Shown piece by piece: positions 1 to 6,648 of a stretch of 9,205 nt of DNA. The translations under genes and the position numbers were made by a program. The stretch comes from Romboutsia faecis. GTDB taxonomy: Bacteria; Bacillota; Clostridia; Peptostreptococcales; Peptostreptococcaceae. The notes under the pieces were generated by a model. It searched no databases. It saw only the letters and a list, made by a program, of their open reading frames with translations, and was not told where the DNA came from. Location of the stretch: contig NZ_JACRWE010000016.1 of the NCBI RefSeq assembly GCF_014323405.1, positions 1 through 9,205 on the forward strand, given 5' to 3'. Position 1 is the first letter of the stretch. The number at the start of each line of letters is the position of its first letter.

Positions 1-117
1 GATAAGATTTCCCACCGTAAGGGTAAGACCCCAGGAAGACTACCTGGTTGATAGGTCGGAGGTGGAAGTGCAGTAATGTATGTAGCTTACCGATACTAAT
101 AGGTCGAGGACTTGACC
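1..117 (+). rRNA. 23S ribosomal RNA, 3' end only (partial)
   Basis: This is the last part of a large-subunit rRNA gene that begins upstream of the window. It is recognised from the strongly conserved 3'-terminal region, including the stretch ending in GGTCGAGGACTTGACC. The exact mature 3' end could be 117 or 118. A 5S gene follows about 80 bases later, as expected at the end of an rRNA operon read on the plus strand. Without the 5' part, nothing can be said about intervening sequences or resistance-type mutations elsewhere in the gene. Confidence 0.96.
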
Positions 118-200
118 AATTTTAAATGATTAAATCATAAATGATATGCAGTTTTTAGAGTATTAACTCTAACATAACTTAATATAAGTTAATCGAAAGA
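118..200 (+). other. 23S-5S internal spacer with two processing hairpins
   Basis: This AT-rich spacer carries two small perfect hairpins: 155-172 (TTAGAGT, loop ATTA, ACTCTAA) and 175-191 (TAACTT, loop AATAT, AAGTTA). It contains no tRNA gene. By analogy with other rRNA operons, the stems are likely punctuation for maturation of the 23S 3' end and the 5S 5' end. That role is inferred from position only. Confidence 0.6.
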
Positions 201-322
<122 letters not shown>

Positions 323-482
323 TCTTTTTTTGTTGTATAAAAATTATAATGTTAAAGTATTAAGTTTAAATTAAAACATATAAGTTTCAAATACTAGAGG
401 TAAAATGGAATTAGCGTTATTGATTTATGACATAATAAATTATAAAATGTTAAGAGAGATGTAAAAGTAAAGCATTAAACAG

Positions 483-491
483 TGTTATAAT
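483..491 (+). promoter_or_regulatory. Candidate extended -10 promoter for the niacin repressor gene
   Basis: TG at 483-484, one base, then a perfect TATAAT at 486-491 gives an extended -10 element. No good -35 hexamer lies 16-18 bases upstream, which is common for extended -10 promoters. Transcription would start near 498, about 27 bases before the start codon. I could not identify a NiaR operator with confidence. Confidence 0.4.
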
Positions 492-524
492 TAAATATGT
501 AATTCTTAGCATAAGAGGTGAATT

Positions 525-1040
525 ATGAATCCGAGTGAAAGAAAAGATAAATTATTAAAACTTATAGAAGAGTCTACAAAGCCTATAAAAGGGAATGAAT
601 TAGCTGAAAAGCTAAATGTAAGTAGACAGATTATAGTTCAGGATATAGCTCTTATTAGAGCGACAGGTAAAGATGTAGTAGCAACACCTCAAGGTTATAT
701 GATCTATAATCAAAATAATAAAATAGAAAAGAAAATCAAATGTAAAAATCATAAAAATAACGAAGAGCTTTTTGATGAACTAAAAAGTATAATTGATATG
801 GGTGGGACTGTAAAAGATGTTATAGTGAGTCATCCCATATATGGAGAAATAAAAGCTGAATTAAATATATCATCTCTTAGGGATATAAATGATTTTATGA
901 ATAAAATAAAAAAAGATGAATTTAAACAATTATCTTCATTAACAAAATATAATCATACTCATACTATTGAAGCATCAAAAAATGAAATATTAGATGAAAT
1001 TATAGAGATATTAGGCGAAAAAGGTATTATATCTAACTAA
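525..1040 (+). CDS. niaR: NiaR-type niacin-responsive transcriptional repressor (HTH plus 3H domain)
   Basis: This is a probable DNA-binding repressor of NAD precursor genes (niacin uptake and de novo NAD synthesis) that uses nicotinic acid as co-repressor. Residues 6-60 form a winged helix of the HTH_11/BirA type (GNELAEKLNVSRQIIVQDIALIR, then a wing ending PQGYMI). Residues 73-170 fit the 3H ligand/metal domain, with histidines 76, 103, 144 and 146. In the Thermotoga NiaR structure, equivalent histidines plus one glutamate bind a metal. The candidate acidic ligands here are within 80-85. The length of 171 aa is normal for the family. The start is set by AAGAGGTG at 513-520, four bases before ATG. 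It appears monocistronic, between the 5S gene and the serS promoter, with no clear terminator behind it. Its targets are not in this window, so the NAD role rests on family membership. Confidence 0.88.
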   Translation: MNPSERKDKLLKLIEESTKPIKGNELAEKLNVSRQIIVQDIALIRATGKDVVATPQGYMIYNQNNKIEKKIKCKNHKNNEELFDELKSIIDMGGTVKDVIVSHPIYGEIKAELNISSLRDINDFMNKIKKDEFKQLSSLTKYNHTHTIEASKNEILDEIIEILGEKGIISN

Positions 1041-1096
1041 TATTAAGTATGAATATCATATAAAAATAAAAAAGAAGATAAAATCGAATAATAGTA

Positions 1097-1125
1097 TTGA
1101 AAGTTGTTAATATATATAATATAAT
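1097..1125 (+). promoter_or_regulatory. Sigma-A promoter of the serS T-box transcript
   Basis: The -35 is TTGAAA (1097-1102), followed by a 17-base spacer and a perfect -10 TATAAT (1120-1125). A second overlapping TATAAT lies at 1115-1120. Transcription would begin near 1132, just ahead of T-box stem I, which is the expected spacing. Confidence 0.75.
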
Positions 1126-1131
1126 GAGTAT

Positions 1132-1393
1132 CAAATAAAACAATTAGTTAACAAGCTATGAAGGAAAATAGTAAAGAACATGTTTGTATTCAGAGAATGA
1201 GTGGTTGGTGCGAACTCATGACAAAGGTTTTTGAATCCATTCCAGAGCTTCTAATCGGAAATAATAGTAAGATTAGACGTATTACCTACGTTACAGGATT
1301 GAGAGAATTATGCATATTTTGCATAATTAATTAGGGTGGCAACGCGGATAAAAGACTTTCGTCCCTTTTATAGGGGATAGAAGGTCTTTTTTT
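1132..1393 (+). promoter_or_regulatory. Serine T-box riboswitch upstream of serS
   Basis: This transcription-attenuation leader senses uncharged tRNA-Ser. Stem I can be traced by hand: the base pairs 1153-1157/1246-1250 and 1163-1166/1240-1243, the AGTA loop-E strand is at 1170-1173 opposite GAA at 1233-1235, the upper helix is 1174-1179/1227-1232, and the distal helix is 1197-1202/1214-1219 closing a GGTTGGTGCGA loop. The specifier is TCC (1236-1238) followed by A. The other TCC at 1241-1243 is tied up in the stem, so it is not the specifier. A perfect 9-bp hairpin lies at 1306-1328. The T-box core AGGGTGGCAACGCGG is at 1333-1347, with the tRNA-binding bulge UGGC. AGGG (1333-1336) can pair with CCCT (1363-1366) as antiterminator, which competes with the terminator arm. 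Low charged tRNA-Ser should therefore raise serS expression. Confidence 0.93.
1350..1393 (+). terminator. Intrinsic terminator of the serS T-box
   Basis: The lower stem pairs 1350-1360 with 1380-1390 (one G-U), followed by a short internal loop and a CCC/GGG top around a T-rich loop. A seven-T run covers 1387-1393. The 5' arm contains the CCCT needed for the antiterminator, so the two folds exclude each other, as T-box switching requires. Confidence 0.9.
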
Positions 1394-1545
1394 ATTACCA
1401 AAATTTAATTGGCACGTTAACCCAAACTAGTTAACAAATAGATTATTTATAATAAAATTTCCGGAAAATGTAAATAATACTAGTAAAATTTAAAGTTTGA
1501 ATCAAAATAAAATATATTTAAAGGTATATAAATTAGGAGGATAAT
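1394..1545 (+). other. Long untranslated stretch between the T-box terminator and serS
   Basis: About 150 AT-rich bases separate the attenuator from the serS start. They contain the spaced repeat GTTAAC (1416-1421 and 1430-1435, able to form a small hairpin) and the palindrome TTTCCGGAAA (1458-1467). I found no properly spaced second promoter: a TATAAT at 1448-1453 has no matching -35. No coding potential is evident. Confidence 0.5.
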
Positions 1546-2817
1546 ATGTTAGATATAAGAAGAATTAGAGAAAACTTAGAAGATATTAAAAAAGCAATGG
1601 ATAGAAGGGGTGAAAAAGAATTCAACCTTGATATAGTAGTAGAGTTAGATGATCAAAGAAGAGAATTACTTAAAGAAGTTGAAGTAATGAAAAATGAAAT
1701 GAACGTTGAATCTAAAAAAATACCTCAATTAATAAAAGAAGGTAAGGATGTTACTGCTGATAAAGCAAGATTAAAAGAATTATCAGATAAGATAAAAGAA
1801 TTAGATGAAAAGGTTAGAACTGTATCTAATGAAATAGAATATAACTTAATGAGAATACCTAACGTTCCAAATCCAGAAGTTCCACAAGGAACAACTGATG
1901 ATGATAACGTTGAAATAAGAACTTGGGGAGAACCTACTAAATTTGAATTTGAACAAAAAGCTCACTGGGATGTAGGAACTGGATTAGGAATATTAGATTT
2001 TGAAACTGCAGGGAAAATAACAGGATCAAGATTTACTTTATATAAAGGATTAGGAGCTAGACTTGAAAGAGCTTTAATAAACTTCTTCTTAAATACTCAT
2101 ACAGAAGAGCATGGATATACAGAAGTTTTACCACCTTTCATGGCTAACAGAAACAGCTTCATAGGAACTGGACAATTACCAAAATTCGAAGAAGATATGT
2201 TCAAGGTTGAAGGTGTAGATTATTTCTTAATACCAACTGCAGAAGTTCCTGTAACAAATATACACAGAGATGAAATATTAACAGTTGATCAATTACCAAT
2301 AAAATATTGTGCATATACACCATGTTTTAGATCTGAAGCAGGTTCAGCTGGTAGAGATACAAGAGGTTTAGTAAGACAACATCAATTCAATAAAGTAGAA
2401 TTAGTTAAGTTTGTTGCTCCAGAAAATTCTTATGATGAATTAGAAAAATTAACTAACGATGCAGAGAGAATGTTACAATTATTAGGATTACCATACAGAG
2501 TAGTTAAGATATGTACAGGAGATTTAGGATTTACAGCTGCATTTAAATATGACTTAGAAGTTTGGATGCCAAGTTACAATAGATATGTTGAAATTTCTTC
2601 TTGTTCAAACTTTGAAGATTTCCAAGCTAGAAGAGCTGGTATAAGATTTAAGAGAGATAAAAAATCTAAAGCTGAATATGTTCATACATTAAATGGTTCA
2701 GGATTAGCAGTAGGAAGATGTTTAGCTGCTATATTAGAGAACTATCAACAAGCTGACGGAACAGTTATAGTTCCTGAAGCATTAAGACCATATATGGGTG
2801 TAGATGTTATAAAATAA
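1546..2817 (+). CDS. serS: Seryl-tRNA synthetase
   Basis: This is a cytoplasmic class II aminoacyl-tRNA synthetase that charges tRNA-Ser (and tRNA-Sec where present) with serine using ATP. Residues 1-105 form the N-terminal helical arm, an antiparallel coiled coil rich in Lys and Glu that grips the long variable arm of tRNA-Ser. The catalytic domain follows: motif 1 region 168-197 ([13 protein letters not shown] to EVLPP), the serine-site TAEVP at 231-235, motif 2 at 257-285 with [14 protein letters not shown] and Arg262, and motif 3 at 383-418 with SGLAVGR and Arg391, then the usual [10 protein letters not shown] end. The length of 423 aa is normal. AGGAGG (1535-1540) sits five bases before ATG. 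Expression is governed by the T-box at 1132-1393. Codon use is strongly biased to A/T-ending codons, as for a highly expressed gene. Some clostridia carry two serS genes; this window cannot show whether this one is unique. Confidence 0.98.
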   Translation: MLDIRRIRENLEDIKKAMDRRGEKEFNLDIVVELDDQRRELLKEVEVMKNEMNVESKKIPQLIKEGKDVTADKARLKELSDKIKELDEKVRTVSNEIEYNLMRIPNVPNPEVPQGTTDDDNVEIRTWGEPTKFEFEQKAHWDVGTGLGILDFETAGKITGSRFTLYKGLGARLERALINFFLNTHTEEHGYTEVLPPFMANRNSFIGTGQLPKFEEDMFKVEGVDYFLIPTAEVPVTNIHRDEILTVDQLPIKYCAYTPCFRSEAGSAGRDTRGLVRQHQFNKVELVKFVAPENSYDELEKLTNDAERMLQLLGLPYRVVKICTGDLGFTAAFKYDLEVWMPSYNRYVEISSCSNFEDFQARRAGIRFKRDKKSKAEYVHTLNGSGLAVGRCLAAILENYQQADGTVIVPEALRPYMGVDVIK

Positions 2818-2836
2818 ATTTAATTAATATAAAATA

Positions 2837-2870
2837 TACAAAGGAGAGTTAAGCTTAGCTCTCCTTTGTA
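2837..2870 (+). terminator. Perfect 12-bp inverted repeat after serS (possible terminator)
   Basis: TACAAAGGAGAG (2837-2848) and CTCTCCTTTGTA (2859-2870) are exactly complementary around the loop TTAAGCTTAG. Position and stem strength suggest a terminator or mRNA 3'-end stabiliser for serS. There is no T-run after the stem, so it is not a textbook intrinsic terminator. Confidence 0.5.
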
Positions 2871-2902
2871 GTTTGAGAATAAGATATAAAAATAAATTTG
2901 AG

Positions 2903-2931
2903 TTGAATTATAAAAAAAAATATGCTATTAT
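2903..2931 (+). promoter_or_regulatory. Sigma-A promoter for tadA (and probably the RNA genes behind it)
   Basis: TTGAAT (2903-2908), a 17-base spacer containing an A-run, and TATTAT (2926-2931) match the sigma-A consensus well. The predicted start is near 2938, giving a leader of about 20 bases before tadA. It may also drive tRNA-Ser and the SRP RNA, since no strong promoter is visible between those genes. Confidence 0.65.
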
Positions 2932-2959
2932 AGTGTTGTTATAAGTTTTAGGAGGAAAT

Positions 2960-3412
2960 ATGGAAAAATTATTCTATATGAATGAAGCATTAAAAGAGGC
3001 ATATAAAGCATATAATAAGGGTGAAACTCCTATTGGAGCTGTTATAGTTAAAGATGGTGAGATAATTGCAAGAGCTCATAATTTAACAGAAGAATTAAAA
3101 GATAGTACAGCTCATGCTGAAATGTTAGCAATAAAACAAGCTTCAGAAAAGTTAGGTGGGTGGAGACTTATTAATTGTGACTTGTATGTTACTATGGAAC
3201 CGTGTATAATGTGTAGTGGAGCTATAGTTAACTCTAGAATAAAGAAACTTATAATAGGAACTAAACATATAAAAAATTCTTATATAGAAAAACAACATGA
3301 ATTTAAAATGGATTATTTTAATTTCAATAACATAGAAGTAACATTTGGAGTAAATCAAGAGGATTGCTCGATCATTTTACAAAAGTTTTTCAAAACTTTG
3401 CGTAATAAATAA
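2960..3412 (+). CDS. tadA: tRNA-specific adenosine deaminase TadA (somewhat divergent)
   Basis: This zinc-dependent cytidine/deoxycytidylate-deaminase-fold enzyme is expected to convert A34 to inosine in tRNA-Arg(ACG), allowing one tRNA to read several CGN codons. The catalytic core is intact: PIGAVIV (24-30), HN (40-41), HAE with zinc ligand His52 and proton shuttle Glu54, and PCIMC with zinc ligands Cys82 and Cys85, followed by SGAI. The C-terminal helix FFKTLR is also typical, and 150 aa is a normal length. The part after residue 95 is unusual: the common G-x-x-D-x-K-x-G-x-x-G segment is replaced by IGTKHIKNSYIEK, and NLRE is NLTE. A related nucleoside deaminase is therefore possible, although position between serS and dnaX is the standard tadA locus. 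AGGAGG at 2950-2955 fixes the start. The stop codon is three bases before tRNA-Ser. Confidence 0.85.
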   Translation: MEKLFYMNEALKEAYKAYNKGETPIGAVIVKDGEIIARAHNLTEELKDSTAHAEMLAIKQASEKLGGWRLINCDLYVTMEPCIMCSGAIVNSRIKKLIIGTKHIKNSYIEKQHEFKMDYFNFNNIEVTFGVNQEDCSIILQKFFKTLRNK

Positions 3413-3415
3413 AAT

Positions 3416-3509
3416 GGAGAGATGGTCGAGTTGGTCGAAGGCGCTCGCCTGGAAAGTGAGTATACGTGTTAAAAGCGTATCGTGGGTTCGAATCCCACTC
3501 TCTCCGCCA
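3416..3509 (+). tRNA. tRNA-Ser(GGA)
   Basis: This is a class II tRNA of 94 nt with an encoded CCA end (3507-3509). The acceptor GGAGAGA (3416-3422) pairs with TCTCTCC (3499-3505), and the discriminator is G3506. The anticodon stem CTCGC/GTGAG encloses the loop CTGGAAA, giving anticodon GGA at 3451-3453, which reads UCC and UCU. The long variable arm typical of tRNA-Ser is present (ATACG 3462-3466 with CGTAT 3476-3480). The T loop GGTTCGAATCC is canonical. The gene starts three bases after tadA and its identity matches the T-box in front of serS. Confidence 0.97.
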
Positions 3510-3544
3510 AGAATAAATAATTGATACTAAATATGGTTGTAATT

Positions 3545-3816
3545 TTGCTGTACTAGATGGGGAGGTAGCGGTGCCCTGTAACCTGCAATCCGCTATAGCA
3601 GGATTGAATTCCAGCTTAGAGGCTTATAATTTGCAGAGCAGCCCTAAATAAGTGGTGTTGACACTTAGGTCCTGCGCAACGAAAGCTCATGAACTCCGTC
3701 AGATCAGGAATGAAGCAGCGGTAAGTGATCACTTCCGTGTGCCGCGGGGGTGCCTAAGTCGAGCTAACTGTTTAGGTAACGTCTGTGGATGTAAGTCGAT
3801 AGTTGGTGTACAGCAT
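3545..3816 (+). ncRNA. ffs: Signal recognition particle RNA, large Bacillus/Clostridium type (scRNA)
   Basis: This RNA core of the SRP binds Ffh and directs membrane and secreted proteins to SecYEG. The ends pair: TGCTGTAC (3546-3553) with GTACAGCA (3808-3815). The Ffh-binding S domain is clear, with GTCAGATCAGGAATGAAGC at 3698-3716 and the GGAA tetraloop at 3707-3710. The 5' part (GGTGCCCTGTAACCTGC and following) matches the Alu domain present in Bacillus and Clostridium SRP RNAs but absent from the short E. coli 4.5S form. The length of about 270 nt fits. The gene is followed by a terminator at 3832-3857 and precedes dnaX, as in Bacillus. No convincing promoter lies in the 35 bases between the tRNA and the 5' end, so it may be processed from a tadA/tRNA transcript. 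Confidence 0.96.
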
Positions 3817-3831
3817 TTAATATATAAAATC

Positions 3832-3857
3832 AAATCCCTTTGAGAGGGATTTTTTTT
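3832..3857 (+). terminator. Intrinsic terminator after the SRP RNA
   Basis: AAATCCCT (3832-3839) pairs perfectly with AGGGATTT (3845-3852) around a five-base loop, followed by a T-run to 3857. This ends the tadA - tRNA-Ser - SRP RNA unit and separates it from dnaX. Confidence 0.92.
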
Positions 3858-3868
3858 ATTTAGAAAAA

Positions 3869-3877
3869 TGATATAAT
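3869..3877 (+). promoter_or_regulatory. Candidate extended -10 promoter for the dnaX-ybaB-recR unit
   Basis: TG (3869-3870), one base, then a perfect TATAAT (3872-3877) lies 12 bases after the upstream terminator's T-run. The -35 position falls within that T-run and is poor. The predicted start is near 3884, about 50 bases before dnaX. Confidence 0.45.
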
Positions 3878-3935
3878 AATTGAATATGATGGAAAAAATT
3901 ATAACTGAATGATTTTATATTAAGGAGAGATAAAA

Positions 3936-5555
3936 ATGCATAAAGCATTATATAGAGTTTACAGACCACAGAAATTTGAAGATGTAGTTGGTCAAGAACA
4001 TATTACTAAAACCTTAAGAAATCAGATTGAAAATAATAATATAGGACATGCCTATTTGTTTTCTGGTACTAGAGGTACAGGTAAGACATCAACAGCAAAG
4101 ATATTTGCAAGAGCAGTAAATTGCCTAGATAGCATAGAGCAAGAGCCTTGTAATGAATGTGAAGTATGTAAGGATATATTACATGATAATATTATGGATG
4201 TTGTAGAAATAGATGCAGCTTCTAATAATAGTGTTGATGATATAAGAGAGCTTAGAGAAAATGTTAAGTACTCACCAACTAAAGCAAAATACAAAGTATA
4301 TATAATAGATGAGGTTCATATGCTATCACAAGGTGCATTTAATGCCCTACTAAAGACGTTAGAAGAGCCTCCTTCATATGTAATCTTTATATTAGCTACT
4401 ACTGAACCACACAAGATACCAGCTACTATTTTATCGAGATGTCAAAGATTTGATTTTAAAAGAGTTACAGTGAAGGACATTACGTCTAGAATGAAGAAAA
4501 TATGTGTAGAAGAAAATATAGAGGTTGAAGAAAAAGCACTTAATCTAATAGCTAGAAATTCGCAAGGAGCTCTTAGGGATGCTCTTAGTATATTGGATCA
4601 ATGTATTTCTTTTGGAGATAATAAAATTGAATATAAGGATGTAGTAGAGTTATTAGGTACAGTTAACGTAGAGCAATTATTTGATTTAGCACAGTATATA
4701 ATAAATCAAGATACAAAAGAATCACTTAAAATTTTAAATGAATTTATAGTATGGGGAAAAGATATAAGAAACTTAATAAATGATTTAATTGATCATTTTA
4801 GGAATCTAATGATATGTAAAGTATCTACAGATTTAGATGAAATAATTTCTTTGCCAGAGGAGACTATAGAACAATTAAAATCACAAGCGGATACAATAAA
4901 TAATAACGATTTAATAAGGATACTAAATATATTATCAACTACTCAGGATAATATAAAGACAGCTTCAAATCCTAGAGTTGTAGCAGAAGTTACTATGATG
5001 AAGATAGCTCAGCCAATGTTTGATGAAAGTAAAGAAGCCTTAATTAAAAGAATAGAGAACCTAGAGAATGCAATTGAAAGCGGAAATATAAAGGTTACAA
5101 CTGTAAATGAAGTTGTAGATAATCAAAATATTGAACCTGAGATTAAAGAAGAGATTGAATATGAAGATGTAAAGAGTGAAGATGTAAAATTAATTGAACA
5201 TTCTTGGAAAAATATATTAAAAAGTATAAAAACTGATAAAAATATGCCAGTGTATGCACTTTTAGGTGATGTAAGAAACTTTAATGTTTATGAAAGTGCA
5301 TTATATTTGATATTTGATGACAACTATGGGTTTGCTAAAACTAGATTAAGTTCACCTGAAACAATAGATTATATACAGAATAAAATAAGAGAAATTATTA
5401 ATAGAAGCTTTAATGTAAAAATTGTTTTAAAGTCTGAAGTTAAAAATATTGATTTAGAGATAAAAGAAAAATCTAAAGATAAAGGTGAAGAAATTTTAAA
5501 AGGTATAGTAAGTGAAGATGTACTAGAAGTTAAGGATAGTATAGATAAAAATTAG
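3936..5555 (+). CDS. dnaX: DNA polymerase III clamp-loader subunit tau/gamma (DnaX)
   Basis: DnaX is the AAA+ ATPase of the clamp loader. It works with HolA (delta) and HolB (delta prime) to place the beta clamp on primed DNA, and its C-terminal part links the loader to the replicase and helicase. Visible motifs: RPQKFEDVVGQ (10-20), Walker A GTRGTGKTS (44-52), zinc cysteines 63, 72, 75 and 78, Walker B IIDEVHML (123-130), sensor 1 around FILATTE (151-157), SRC arginine-finger motif (167-169), and sensor 2 GALRDALS with Arg214. Residues from about 225 to 360 are the helical collar, and from about 385 a charged linker leads into a divergent C-terminal domain. The length of 539 aa fits clostridial DnaX. 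AAGGAG at 3922-3927 sets the start. I see no A-run of seven or more within the gene that would suggest programmed slippage to a short gamma form. It heads the dnaX-ybaB-recR cluster. Confidence 0.97.
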   Translation: MHKALYRVYRPQKFEDVVGQEHITKTLRNQIENNNIGHAYLFSGTRGTGKTSTAKIFARAVNCLDSIEQEPCNECEVCKDILHDNIMDVVEIDAASNNSVDDIRELRENVKYSPTKAKYKVYIIDEVHMLSQGAFNALLKTLEEPPSYVIFILATTEPHKIPATILSRCQRFDFKRVTVKDITSRMKKICVEENIEVEEKALNLIARNSQGALRDALSILDQCISFGDNKIEYKDVVELLGTVNVEQLFDLAQYIINQDTKESLKILNEFIVWGKDIRNLINDLIDHFRNLMICKVSTDLDEIISLPEETIEQLKSQADTINNNDLIRILNILSTTQDNIKTASNPRVVAEVTMMKIAQPMFDESKEALIKRIENLENAIESGNIKVTTVNEVVDNQNIEPEIKEEIEYEDVKSEDVKLIEHSWKNILKSIKTDKNMPVYALLGDVRNFNVYESALYLIFDDNYGFAKTRLSSPETIDYIQNKIREIINRSFNVKIVLKSEVKNIDLEIKEKSKDKGEEILKGIVSEDVLEVKDSIDKN

Positions 5556-5578
5556 AGCAAATAATAAATATTTATTTA

Positions 5579-5587
5579 TGATATAAT
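5579..5587 (+). promoter_or_regulatory. Possible internal extended -10 promoter before ybaB
   Basis: TGATATAAT (5579-5587) has the same form as the element before dnaX and lies 35 bases before the ybaB start. No -35 hexamer is evident. It directly follows the 14-bp palindrome AATAAATATTTATT (5563-5576). Read-through from dnaX is equally possible. Confidence 0.3.
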
Positions 5588-5621
5588 ATTAAAATATATA
5601 TAATTAAGGAGGAAGAGTAAT

Positions 5622-5963
5622 ATGGCTAAGAAAAATTTTGGTGGAATGATGCCTGGAAATATGAATAATATATTAAAGCAGGCGCAAAAAATGCAAGAAA
5701 ATATGCAAAAGATGCAAGAGGAATTAGAATCTAAAGAATTAGAAACTTCAGTTGGTGGAGGAGCAGTTACTGTAAAGGTAAATGGTAAAAAGGAAGTTTT
5801 AGATATAACAATAAAGCCAGAGGTAGTAGATCTAGATGACATAGAAATGCTACAAGATTTAGTGCTAAGTGCAGTTAATCAAGCTCTAAAGAGTGTTGAT
5901 GATATGCAAGCTAATCAAATGAGCAAAGTAACTGGAGGTATGAATATACCTGGTTTATTCTAG
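5622..5963 (+). CDS. YbaB/EbfC family nucleoid-associated protein
   Basis: This small DNA-binding protein of the YbaB/EbfC family forms tweezer-like dimers that coat DNA. It is consistently found between dnaX and recR in bacteria. It starts with a Gly/Met-rich segment ([11 protein letters not shown]), followed by a long amphipathic helix rich in Gln, Met, Lys and Glu (about 17-42), the central sheet with [15 protein letters not shown] (46-60) and ITIKPEVVD, and a C-terminal helix ending MNIPGLF. The length of 113 aa is normal. A strong AAGGAGG (5606-5612) sets the ATG start. Only 12 bases separate it from recR, so the two are almost certainly co-transcribed and likely translationally close-coupled. 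Its precise role in repair or chromosome organisation is not settled for the family. Confidence 0.95.
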   Translation: MAKKNFGGMMPGNMNNILKQAQKMQENMQKMQEELESKELETSVGGGAVTVKVNGKKEVLDITIKPEVVDLDDIEMLQDLVLSAVNQALKSVDDMQANQMSKVTGGMNIPGLF

Positions 5964-5975
5964 TAGGTGATATAA

Positions 5976-6575
5976 ATGCAAGCGTACACAGGACCTATAT
6001 CTAGGTTAATAGAAGAATTTTCAAAGCTTCCTGGTGTAGGAAGAAAGACAGCACAAAGATTAGCATTTCATGTTATAAATATGAATACAAATGATGTAGA
6101 AAGCTTGTCAAAAGCTATTATAGATGCTAAAAGAGAAATTAAATATTGTTCTGTATGCTGTAATATAACAGACACAGACCCATGCAGTATGTGTTCTAAT
6201 AAAAATAGAGACTCTAGTATTATTTGTGTAGTAGAGGATCCTAGAGATGTAGCAGCTATGGAGAGAACAAGAGAGTTTAAAGGTAAGTATCATGTTTTAA
6301 ATGGTGTAATATCTCCTATGGATGGTATAGGACCTGATATGATAAAAATTAAAGAACTTATTGTTAGACTTGGTAACGAAGATGTTAAAGAACTTATAAT
6401 GGCGACTAATCCTACAATAGAAGGTGAAGCTACAGCGATGTACATAGCAAGATTAGTAAAACCTATGGGTATAAAAGTTACTAGAATTGCACATGGATTA
6501 CCTGTTGGTGGAGACCTAGAGTATGCTGATGAGGTTACAATAACTAAAGCATTAGAAGGAAGAAGAGAAATATAA
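5976..6575 (+). CDS. recR: Recombination mediator protein RecR
   Basis: RecR works with RecO and RecF to load RecA onto SSB-coated gaps in recombinational repair. Its domains are in the family order: helix-hairpin-helix with [15 protein letters not shown] (18-32), a zinc finger with Cys58, Cys61, Cys70 and Cys73, a Toprim domain beginning [10 protein letters not shown] (82-91) and including [11 protein letters not shown], and the C-terminal [15 protein letters not shown] segment that completes the ring-forming subunit. The length of 199 aa is standard. AGGTGA (5965-5970) lies five bases before ATG and only two bases after the ybaB stop. The gene is last in the dnaX cluster, and its stop codon runs directly into the 5' arm of a terminator. 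Confidence 0.98.
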   Translation: MQAYTGPISRLIEEFSKLPGVGRKTAQRLAFHVINMNTNDVESLSKAIIDAKREIKYCSVCCNITDTDPCSMCSNKNRDSSIICVVEDPRDVAAMERTREFKGKYHVLNGVISPMDGIGPDMIKIKELIVRLGNEDVKELIMATNPTIEGEATAMYIARLVKPMGIKVTRIAHGLPVGGDLEYADEVTITKALEGRREI

Positions 6576-6603
6576 AAAATCGAGGCAAATCCTCGATTTT
6601 TTT
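6574..6603 (+). terminator. Intrinsic terminator ending the dnaX-ybaB-recR unit
   Basis: The 5' arm (6574-6585, an A-run then TCGAGG) pairs with CCTCGA plus T-run (6591-6602) around the loop CAAAT. A seven-T run covers 6597-6603. The A-run overlaps the last two bases of the recR stop codon, so there is no spacer between gene and terminator. Confidence 0.93.
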
Positions 6604-6648
6604 GTCGTTTTTTAAAAGAAATTTTTAAATAAACTTAATTATGAATTA

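Noticed and set aside
1241..1243. Second TCC as the T-box specifier
   Set aside because: It pairs with GGAA at 1163-1166 in the stem I base, whereas TCC at 1236-1238 sits opposite the AGTA loop-E strand and is followed by A.
3152..3358. Minus-strand open frame of 68 codons opposite tadA
   Set aside because: It is antisense to conserved tadA coding sequence, with no ribosome site and Tyr/Ile/Phe-rich shadow composition.
3652..3843. Plus-strand open frame of 63 codons within the SRP RNA
   Set aside because: It lies inside the conserved SRP RNA, has no ribosome site, and its translation only reflects the RNA sequence.
4052..4294. Minus-strand open frame of 80 codons opposite dnaX
   Set aside because: It is antisense to the conserved AAA+ core of dnaX, with Ser/Leu-rich composition typical of a shadow frame and no start signals.
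3936..5555. Programmed frameshift in dnaX giving a short gamma form
   Set aside because: I found no A AAA AAG-type heptamer or run of seven or more A in the gene; the longest runs seen are shorter, so there is no sequence support.
5576..5842. Minus-strand open frame of 88 codons opposite ybaB
   Set aside because: It runs antisense to a well-supported conserved gene and across its ribosome site, with Phe/Ser/Ile-rich shadow composition.
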